From Winogradskyella endarachnes (lineage in GTDB: Bacteria; Bacteroidota; Bacteroidia; Flavobacteriales; Flavobacteriaceae): a stretch of DNA of 64,000 bases. Of this stretch, positions 58,069-64,000 are shown in pieces. The notes under the pieces were generated by a model. The model was not told the DNA's origin. It worked only from the letters and a program-made list of their open reading frames with translations, and did not search any database. The position numbers and the translations under genes are program-made. The DNA is taken from the NCBI RefSeq assembly GCF_009741275.1, contig NZ_WOWS01000004.1:186001-250000 (forward strand). The letters are read 5' to 3'. The stretch's first letter is position 1. Every line of letters begins with the position of its first letter.

Positions 58069-58154
58069 GAGACTTAGTTAAGTGTTATAAAGTGACATAA
58101 TCTAAGTTTTGTTTACCAATTTAATGGTCTTAAATATGTTAACAGCTATAAAAA

Positions 58155-58170
58155 TACGTATTTATACGTA
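58155..58170. promoter_or_regulatory. NarL-type 7-2-7 inverted repeat upstream of nasA
   Basis: TACGTAT-TT-ATACGTA: two perfect inverted heptamers separated by 2 bp, centred about 95 bp before the nasA ATG. E. coli NarL binds heptamers (TACYYMT) in the same 7-2-7 layout; TACGTAT differs at one position. A NarX/NarL-like pair is encoded just upstream. Confidence 0.6.
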
Positions 58171-58188
58171 GTTTTTAAATTAAAAACT
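58170..58188. promoter_or_regulatory. Second palindrome abutting the 7-2-7 repeat
   Basis: AGTTTTTAA-A-TTAAAAACT, 9-bp perfect arms around one base. It touches the NarL-like site. It is all A/T except one G/C per arm, so it is a weak terminator at best; a second protein-binding site is the other option. A further small hairpin (AATAAAG/CTTTATT, 58249-58266) follows the response regulator stop. Confidence 0.4.
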
Positions 58189-58288
58189 AAGTGTTTTTAG
58201 GCATTTTGTTGATTTGGCAACGTAAGATTGTTATTTTAGTAATTCTTTAATAAAGCGTCCTTTATTTTATTGATTGATGTAGTTTTAT

Positions 58289-58951
58289 TTACTTAAAATT
58301 GAATTCTGCAGCTTTATTAGAAAGTTCTATTAGGTTTTTTACTTTTAGTTTTTTCATTAAATTAAAACGATGAACTTCTGCAGTACGTTTGCTAACTTCT
58401 AGTTCTGCGGCAATGTCTTTGTTGCTATTTCCTTTTAAAATGAGTCTTAAAATTTGCTTTTCTCTTTTGGTGAGTTGAAATGGATTGTCGTCAATAGGTT
58501 TGGCCTCAGGTTCTGTAACAGTTTGTTTATTTGTTAAATTGTTAATTATTATAGCGGAGATGTCACCAGAAAAATATTTTCCGCCTGTTGCTATGGTGTT
58601 TAACGCTTTAAGGAATTCTTCTTTGCTTGCCCCTTTTAATAGATAGCCGTCTGCGCCAGCTTCAATAGCACTAAGGACGTATTCTTCAGAATCGTGCATG
58701 GATAGTACTAAAGTTTTAATTTGTGGATAGTCTTTTTTTACTTCTTTTACAACTTCAAGACCATTCATTTGTGGCATTCTTATATCCACAATTAAAATAT
58801 TAGGTTGTTGTTTTTGTAAAACGGTTAGTGCCTCTATGCCATTAGAAGCTTCGTCGATTACAGTTAAGCCTTGTTCTTCTTCTAAAAGTGCTTTAATGCC
58901 GTCTCTTACAAGCACGTGGTCATCAACAAGAACTATATTTAAGGTATTCAT
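58289..58951 (-). CDS. NarL/LuxR-type response regulator
   Basis: A 220-residue regulator: receiver domain with phosphoacceptor D56 (LIVDIRMPQMNG) and acidic pocket D10/D11, switch residues LVLSMHD and K of YLLKGAS, then a LuxR HTH at the C-terminus (LTKREKQILRLILKGNSN). I chose the ATG at 58951, since the 8 extra residues of an earlier start are not part of the fold. It is 3' of the nitrate-sensor-like kinase and before nasA, so it probably controls the nitrate and nitrite genes. A TACGTAT heptamer overlaps the sequence 4-10 bp before its ATG. Confidence 0.9.
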   Translation of the reverse strand: MNTLNIVLVDDHVLVRDGIKALLEEEQGLTVIDEASNGIEALTVLQKQQPNILIVDIRMPQMNGLEVVKEVKKDYPQIKTLVLSMHDSEEYVLSAIEAGADGYLLKGASKEEFLKALNTIATGGKYFSGDISAIIINNLTNKQTVTEPEAKPIDDNPFQLTKREKQILRLILKGNSNKDIAAELEVSKRTAEVHRFNLMKKLKVKNLIELSNKAAEFNFK

Positions 58952-59005
58952 AAATACGTATGATTTTGAACTCAAAAATAAGCTTTTTTAAGTAATTATA
59001 CCTAA

Positions 59006-60820
59006 TTAAGTAATGGGTATATTAAGGGTTATTCTTGTTCCGTTTTCTGGAGAAGAAGCTACAAAAAACCTTCCGTTGATGTAAGAAATACGTTCTTTCA
59101 TAAACATCATTCCCATACCGCCAGATTCTTTTGATGGGTTGTTGGTGTTCTTGGTATCAAAACCAATTCCATTATCATCAATTAAAATACTTAGTATAGT
59201 TGAGCTATGTGATAATGTTACTATAATATGGCTAGATTCTGCATACTTAATAGCATTATTAATGGCTTCTTGGGTTATTCTGTAAATATTGATTTCTACA
59301 AGAGAGTCTAATCTTTGATCAAAGCCAGTTTTATTGTAGAATTCTATTTTCTTGTTTGTAAACTTATTAAGCTCTTGAGTGAGTTTAGTTAATGCTGGTA
59401 TAATTCCATAATCACCTAATTCTGGTGGTGCTAAATTAAATGTAGCAGTTCTTACACCTTGAATAATATTTGAAGCTAGTTCTTTTAGATATTCTACTTT
59501 AATAGTTGATTTTTCTACATCTTTAGGGTTAATGCTTTCTAAATTAAATTTTAGTCCTGTAAGCATTTGGCCTATGCCATCATGGATGTCTTTAGCAATT
59601 CTGTTTTGTTCTTTTTCTTGATTTTCAATAATCTTGCTAGCGATTATTTTTTGTTGATTCATTTGCTCTAAATAGCGTTCATTAGTTAGTTTTTGGACTT
59701 CTAATTGTGCATTTTTTCTTGTTGTAACGTCTGAAGAAATAATAATAAATTCTGACTTTTCGTTAACGCTATAAAATGGAATGATATACATTTCTAGCCA
59801 AACGCTTTCTTTGTTTATTTTAGTACCTTTTACTTCACCTTGCCATCCTATTTTGCTATGGTTTGCTAGCAAGTTATTTATAGTTTTTTGCTCGTTTTTA
59901 TTTATGGATATTATTTCTGATAATTTGAGCCCTTTTGTAAAATGCGAAACTTTAAATAATCTCGAAAATTTATCGCCTAAATGTATAATTGAACCATCAG
60001 AACGTACTCTAGCAAAAAGTAGAGTTCTGTCCATAACCTCGTTTAATTTTCGGAGTTCTTTTACCGAGTTTTCATTTTTTTCTCTTAAAACATCGGCGTC
60101 ACGAGCTATTTTTAAAGCTTGGGTTTCAGATTTTAATAAGCGTTTTATAGTTGCTTTTACAAACTTGGCTGATGGCCAGAATATGAAGATAAATTCACCT
60201 AATAATATGGCTAAGGTGATTAAAACTAAAATTAATTCTAGGTTACGCAGACGATCAACTTTTTCGTTGGCTTCAAGGTTATACTGATTTACTATTTTAT
60301 CCATTAATTGAAGAAAAGGGGCTTCATTTTCTTTAATTAATTCTATATTTTCTGTTAGTGATGCCGAAGAGGTTTCGGGATTATTCTCTACTGACTTAAT
60401 TATTGCTTTTGTTGCTTTTAGAATTGTTTCGTGGTAAGGGCTAATTTTTTTGTACATGGCTAATATCTCATTGCTATTTTCGCCAGGTAAATTAATGCTG
60501 TCATTGCCTTTTTGAAGACCGTTATGAGAGGTTTCCCATAGATTTAATGTTTTAATTAATTGGTTTTTTAATTCAATTTTATTGGGAATTTTATTTTCTA
60601 TAGAGATGAGCAGAATTTCTTTTGTAATTCTTTGGCTAAGCATACGTTGTCTACCAGCAACATTTATAACTGTAGAGTCACTTTGTTGGTCATCTAAATA
60701 ATTTCTAACAAATATTTGGCTAATAAAAACGGATAAGGCAATGGCGCTTAGTGCAATTATATATAAACGTCTTAATTTGCTAAAAGTTCTATTATCTAAT
60801 GAGCTAACATTAGTTGTCAT
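59006..60820 (-). CDS. NarX-like nitrate/nitrite-sensing histidine kinase with PAS domain
   Basis: A 604-residue membrane kinase. Span 1 is at about 17-38, the periplasmic helical domain at 39-195, span 2 at about 196-217, a linker/coil at 218-260, a PAS domain at about 260-375, and HisKA_3 with phosphoacceptor H413 (AKDIHDGIGQ). HATPase_c ends the protein (NNAIKYAESS, DDNGIGFD). Just after span 1 is AG-RQ-RM-L-S-Q-R (residues 55-64), matching the P-box of E. coli NarX/NarQ (AGxxRMxSxR) that binds nitrate. It starts 11 bp after the DUF4202 gene. The sensing of nitrate or nitrite is inferred from this motif and the operon. Confidence 0.9.
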   Translation of the reverse strand: MTTNVSSLDNRTFSKLRRLYIIALSAIALSVFISQIFVRNYLDDQQSDSTVINVAGRQRMLSQRITKEILLISIENKIPNKIELKNQLIKTLNLWETSHNGLQKGNDSINLPGENSNEILAMYKKISPYHETILKATKAIIKSVENNPETSSASLTENIELIKENEAPFLQLMDKIVNQYNLEANEKVDRLRNLELILVLITLAILLGEFIFIFWPSAKFVKATIKRLLKSETQALKIARDADVLREKNENSVKELRKLNEVMDRTLLFARVRSDGSIIHLGDKFSRLFKVSHFTKGLKLSEIISINKNEQKTINNLLANHSKIGWQGEVKGTKINKESVWLEMYIIPFYSVNEKSEFIIISSDVTTRKNAQLEVQKLTNERYLEQMNQQKIIASKIIENQEKEQNRIAKDIHDGIGQMLTGLKFNLESINPKDVEKSTIKVEYLKELASNIIQGVRTATFNLAPPELGDYGIIPALTKLTQELNKFTNKKIEFYNKTGFDQRLDSLVEINIYRITQEAINNAIKYAESSHIIVTLSHSSTILSILIDDNGIGFDTKNTNNPSKESGGMGMMFMKERISYINGRFFVASSPENGTRITLNIPIT

Positions 60821-60831
60821 TGTCGTTGGTT

Positions 60832-61413
60832 TTATTCTAATGCCTTTTTTACCAAATTTAGGCTACGAGGCGAAAGATTTAATTTTAAAGCTATAGCTTG
60901 GCCTTTAGCGGACATTTTGCCCCAAGTTTTTTGTAAAATATCAATAATTTTTTCATCTGTATGTTTTTCTATAAAATCTTCTAAATAGTATTTTAGAAAA
61001 ACTAAACAGGCTACATCTTCTAAAGTTTGACTCTCAGAGTCTTTTTTTATAAGTTTTTTATTAATTAGAAAAGAAGTGCGGTCTATAAACTCTTGAGTAT
61101 AACCAACATCTTTAAGAATCTCACCAGTAAGTTTAGAATGCATTTTTTTTAAATCATTTCTCCACTGAAAATAACCTATTTTATCCATTGGATAAGATTT
61201 GCGTTCTATTGCCCAACGACAAATGTGTTGGGCTCTTATAGCAATTTGAAGTTCAGCAGAAGCATTAGCTTCTATGTCTATTAGCATAGTGGTCATCCGA
61301 TGAGAATATAATAGTTCTTTTGGAAACGTTTTGCCTTTAAACACAACTGTATTTGGGTCTTCAGAGTTTTTTTGATCTATAAGGGCAATTGCTTTGTTAA
61401 ACTTGGCATCCAC
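60832..61413 (-). CDS. DUF4202 family protein
   Basis: A 193-residue cytoplasmic helical protein between nirD and the sensor kinase. Conserved His, Trp and Glu positions (LYSHRMTTML, AQHICRWAIERKSYP, WRNDLKKMHSK) recall a metal-binding HD-like arrangement but this is not proven. DUF4202 members are often found beside nitrite reductase genes. The start is GTG at 61413. There is no annotated function; it may act on signalling nucleotides or nitrogen control. Confidence 0.85.
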   Translation of the reverse strand: MDAKFNKAIALIDQKNSEDPNTVVFKGKTFPKELLYSHRMTTMLIDIEANASAELQIAIRAQHICRWAIERKSYPMDKIGYFQWRNDLKKMHSKLTGEILKDVGYTQEFIDRTSFLINKKLIKKDSESQTLEDVACLVFLKYYLEDFIEKHTDEKIIDILQKTWGKMSAKGQAIALKLNLSPRSLNLVKKALE

Positions 61414-61442
61414 AATAAAATGATTAAATGTAATTTCTAAAT

Positions 61443-61820
61443 CTATTCAGAAAATCCAATATATACAATGTTATTTTCAATTTTCACAGGATAGGTAGCT
61501 ATTGCTTCTAGGTTGCCATTAAGATTCTCCCCAGTTTCTAAGGAGAATGTTTTTTTGTGCATAGGACAAGCTACTTTTGGAATCCCTCCTTGATCACCAA
61601 TCATTCCGCGAGATAAAACCATTTCTAGTTTATGAGGACAAAGGTTTTGACAGGCATACCAAGTTTGAGTTCTTTCAAAATTAAATACAGCTATTTGTTT
61701 GTCTTTGTATTTTACGCAAGCCCCTCCGTCTTTTGGGAAATCGCTAACTAAAGCAGCTTTAAACCAAACATTTACATTATCTAATTTAGTGGTTGTATAC
61801 GTGTTTAGAATGTTTTCCAT
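61443..61820 (-). CDS. nirD: Nitrite reductase small subunit NirD (Rieske-type)
   Basis: A 125-residue Rieske-like subunit of the NAD(P)H nitrite reductase. Unlike E. coli NirD, which lost its iron-sulfur ligands, this protein keeps the full set: C61, H63 (CPH) and C85, H88 (CPMH), so a [2Fe-2S] cluster is expected. The ATG at 61820 is chosen because an in-frame TTG further upstream would overlap nirB. It starts 17 bp after the nirB stop. Confidence 0.9.
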   Translation of the reverse strand: MENILNTYTTTKLDNVNVWFKAALVSDFPKDGGACVKYKDKQIAVFNFERTQTWYACQNLCPHKLEMVLSRGMIGDQGGIPKVACPMHKKTFSLETGENLNGNLEAIATYPVKIENNIVYIGFSE

Positions 61821-61837
61821 AGTGTTGTGTGTTTTGT

Positions 61838-64000
61838 TTATTTCCAAGGTTGTGGCATTTTTTGGTCTCGCATTGGTACAAATACAAGGTTGTCATCTTC
61901 CTCTTCGCTATTTACAAAATGGTTAAAGCGTTTCATCATTTCCGGATTGTTAACGGCTTGTGTCCATTCGCATTCAAATTTATTGACAAGGGTTTGCATT
62001 TCGTCTTCTAAATCTTGAACAATGCCAAGTTTATCTTCTATAATAACTTCTTTTAAATACTCTAGTCCGCCTTCTAAGCGTTCTTGCCATGCTGCAGTAC
62101 GTTGTAGAGGTTTTGCTGTGCGCATGTAAAACATAAGATACCTGTCTAAGTATTTGATTACGGTTTCGTTGTCAATTTGTTCTGCAAACAATTCTGCATG
62201 TCTTGGTGTTGCACCTCCATTTCCTCCTAGGTAGAGATTCCAACCACCTTCAACGGCAATTAATCCAAAATCTTTTCCGCGTGCTTCGGCACATTCTCGT
62301 ATACAGCCAGAAACACCACCTTTAATTTTATGCGGTGCGCGTATGCCACGATATCTGTTTTCTAGTTCAATTCCGAATGAAACACTTTCGTCCATTCCGT
62401 ATCGGCACCATGTGGATCCTACACAAGTTTTTACGGTACGTAGAGATTTTCCGTAAGCATGGCCACTTTCAAATCCATGGCTTATGAGTTCTTTCCAGAT
62501 TAAGGGTAACTGTCGTAAAGTTGCTCCAAATAAATCAATACGAACGCCTCCTGTTACTTTAGTGTAAAGATCATATTTTTTAGCAATTTGTCCTAAAGCA
62601 ATAAGTTTGTCTGGAGTGATTTCTCCACCAGGAACACGAGGAACTACAGAATAAGTTCCGTTACGTTGAATGTTGGCTAAGAAGCGATCATTAGAATCTT
62701 GAATTGCATATTCTTTATTAGCTGTATCTGCATTAATTGATGCCATTAATGATGCTATTAAAGGCTTGCAAAGTTCGCAGCCATGTCCTCCATTTCCGTG
62801 GTTATCTAGTACTTCGTTAAATTTAGTGTAACCTTTTACTTGGATAATTTTGTAGAGGTCTTGTCTACTTAGGTCAAAGTGTTCGCAAACACCTTCTTTA
62901 ACTTCTATTCCTAGAGCTTTTAGGGTTGCGTTTGTTAAGTCGGTTACCATAGGTTTGCAACCTCCACAGCCTGTTCCTGCTTTTGTGCAACTCACTACAC
63001 CTGTAACATCTGTAGCTTTACCGTTTTCAATAACACTGCATATTTGTCCCTTAGTAACACTCTCGCATGAGCAAACTTGTGCCTCGTCTGGTAAATCTGT
63101 TACATCACCAAAAGAAGCGCCTCCTTCACTGGCAGGCAGAATTAATTGTGCGGGATCCTCTGGAATTGCCATGCCGTTTAAATAAATTTGATGCAGCATG
63201 TTGTAATCTGTTGCATCGCCAACTAAAATGCCGCCTAGTAGAGATTTTCCATCAAGGCTAACATTAATTCTTTTATATAAATGTTGTGTTTTGTTTTCAA
63301 AAATAATAGAATGTCCCTTTGATGCTGGCATAAAAGGCTCGCCAAAACTAGCGACATCTACACCTATAAGTTTTAATTTGGTAGACATATCTATTTCGTC
63401 TGGCATTAATATGTCGGTTTTACCTAAAATTTGGTTTGCAGCAACCTCTGCCATATCATAACCAGGAGCTACCAAACCATAAATCATTTGGTTATATAAT
63501 GCTACTTCGCCAATAGCATAAATATCTTTATCAGAAGTTTGCATTTTATTATTAACTACAATTCCGCCACGAACACCCATTTCTAAGTCGCACGTTTTTC
63601 CGAGTTCGTCTCTAGGCCGAATACCTGCAGATATTACTAACATGTCTACATCTAATTTGTCATCCTCTCCAAATTCCATTCCAGTAATATGGCCATCGTT
63701 TCCTAAAATTTGATTTGTAGCTTTACTTAAATGAATGTTTAACCCTATAGATTCTAATTTTAATTGCAGTACTTGGCTACTTCTAGAATCTAATTGTCTT
63801 GGCATTAACTTAGGAGCAAACTCTACAATATGTGGTTCTAAGCCCATATCCATTACTGCTTTGCCAGCCTCTAAGCCAAGTAGTCCTCCGCCTAAAACAG
63901 CTGCTTTAGCGTTTGGTTTCTCTTTATTAAGTTTGTCTGCATATGCTAACATACCCTCTAAATCTTCAATTGTTCTATAAACAAAAACGCCTTCTTTTTC
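61838..64000 (-). CDS. nirB: Nitrite reductase large subunit NirB (5' end outside window)
   Basis: The last 720 codons of the siroheme nitrite reductase reducing nitrite to ammonium. The frame stays open to the window edge; an internal ATG at 63952 is not the start. In order: part of the FAD/NAD(P) domain (AAVLGGGLLGLEAGKAVMD), a BFD-like [2Fe-2S] region (CSCESVTKG ... CGGCKP) and a second partial copy (GCELCKP). The ferredoxin-like half-domains then lead to the siroheme/[4Fe-4S] ligands TCVGSTWC (C-X5-C) and GCIRECAEA (C-X3-C). All key cysteines are present. It heads an operon with nirD, DUF4202 and the sensor/regulator pair. Confidence 0.95.
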   Translation of the reverse strand, partial: EKEGVFVYRTIEDLEGMLAYADKLNKEKPNAKAAVLGGGLLGLEAGKAVMDMGLEPHIVEFAPKLMPRQLDSRSSQVLQLKLESIGLNIHLSKATNQILGNDGHITGMEFGEDDKLDVDMLVISAGIRPRDELGKTCDLEMGVRGGIVVNNKMQTSDKDIYAIGEVALYNQMIYGLVAPGYDMAEVAANQILGKTDILMPDEIDMSTKLKLIGVDVASFGEPFMPASKGHSIIFENKTQHLYKRINVSLDGKSLLGGILVGDATDYNMLHQIYLNGMAIPEDPAQLILPASEGGASFGDVTDLPDEAQVCSCESVTKGQICSVIENGKATDVTGVVSCTKAGTGCGGCKPMVTDLTNATLKALGIEVKEGVCEHFDLSRQDLYKIIQVKGYTKFNEVLDNHGNGGHGCELCKPLIASLMASINADTANKEYAIQDSNDRFLANIQRNGTYSVVPRVPGGEITPDKLIALGQIAKKYDLYTKVTGGVRIDLFGATLRQLPLIWKELISHGFESGHAYGKSLRTVKTCVGSTWCRYGMDESVSFGIELENRYRGIRAPHKIKGGVSGCIRECAEARGKDFGLIAVEGGWNLYLGGNGGATPRHAELFAEQIDNETVIKYLDRYLMFYMRTAKPLQRTAAWQERLEGGLEYLKEVIIEDKLGIVQDLEDEMQTLVNKFECEWTQAVNNPEMMKRFNHFVNSEEEDDNLVFVPMRDQKMPQPWK

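Noticed and set aside
58944-58961. A second NarL-like repeat before the response regulator gene
   Set aside because: One heptamer TACGTAT is present (58955-58961), but the partner half (ATGAATA) matches poorly and overlaps the start codon. Listed only as a note, not as a site.
63228-63461. Open frames on the plus strand inside nirB and nasA
   Set aside because: They are shadows of the long minus-strand genes, with unlikely composition, and the minus-strand products have full families and motifs.

Overview
The window is AT-rich chromosome of a flavobacterium (Bacteroidota, most likely a marine member of the Flavobacteriaceae). The signs are a SusC/SusD pair, a hybrid two-component system ending in an AraC domain, a type IX secretion sorting domain, many short lipoproteins whose lipobox cysteine lies near residue 16-21, almost no Shine-Dalgarno sequences, and a -7 box of the Bacteroidota type (TAnnTTTG). 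I see no IS element, CRISPR array, rRNA or prophage. There is one tRNA gene.

Region 1 (1 to about 23.6 kb) is mostly core genome. It holds an M1 aminopeptidase (cut by the window start), an S8 subtilase, a metallo-beta-lactamase-fold hydrolase, a DUF202 protein, a SulP anion transporter translationally coupled to a tandem universal stress protein, a cation:proton antiporter with a Rossmann regulatory domain, a T9SS cargo protein, lepA, an outer-membrane beta-barrel receptor, a TolB-like propeller lipoprotein, an M28 peptidase with a PDZ domain, several unassigned lipoproteins, dusB, an rbfA/FtsX-like permease pair, methylmalonyl-CoA epimerase and a CAU tRNA.

Region 2 (23.9-44.9 kb) is a polysaccharide/oligosaccharide utilisation locus. 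A plus-strand run (GH3, SMP-30/gluconolactonase-like lipoprotein, second GH3, GntP-type permease) converges on a minus-strand run (SusC, SusD, large VCBS/ASPIC lipoprotein). A hybrid two-component regulator and an MFS sugar porter follow. The SMP-30 lactonase with GntP suggests that an aldonic acid or its lactone is handled as well as neutral glucosides.

Region 3 (45.1-64.0 kb) is a nitrate-assimilation island in two convergent halves. The plus half makes cofactors: moeA, a ModE-type DNA-binding protein, a TauE/SafE membrane protein, mobA, siroheme genes (cobA and a Met8-type enzyme), moaD, a MoeB-rhodanese fusion, moaE, a MoaC-MoaB fusion and moaA. The minus half uses them: nirB (cut by the window end), nirD, DUF4202, a NarX-like sensor kinase, a NarL-like response regulator, a single-chain nitrate reductase (Mo domain + FAD domain + [2Fe-2S] BFD domain) and a rubredoxin fused to a siroheme-reductase-like scaffold without its cluster cysteines. 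Molybdenum cofactor serves the nitrate reductase and siroheme serves NirB.

Two regulatory sites stand out. A perfect CGTTATAT-N8-ATATAACG palindrome (ModE-operator-like) covers a good Bacteroidota -7 box just before moeA, whose next gene is the ModE-type protein. A TACGTAT-N2-ATACGTA inverted repeat (the 7-2-7 geometry of NarL sites) lies 87 bp before the nitrate reductase, beside a NarX/NarL-like gene pair. These two sites, and the rubredoxin/reductase-scaffold protein, are the observations I would check first.
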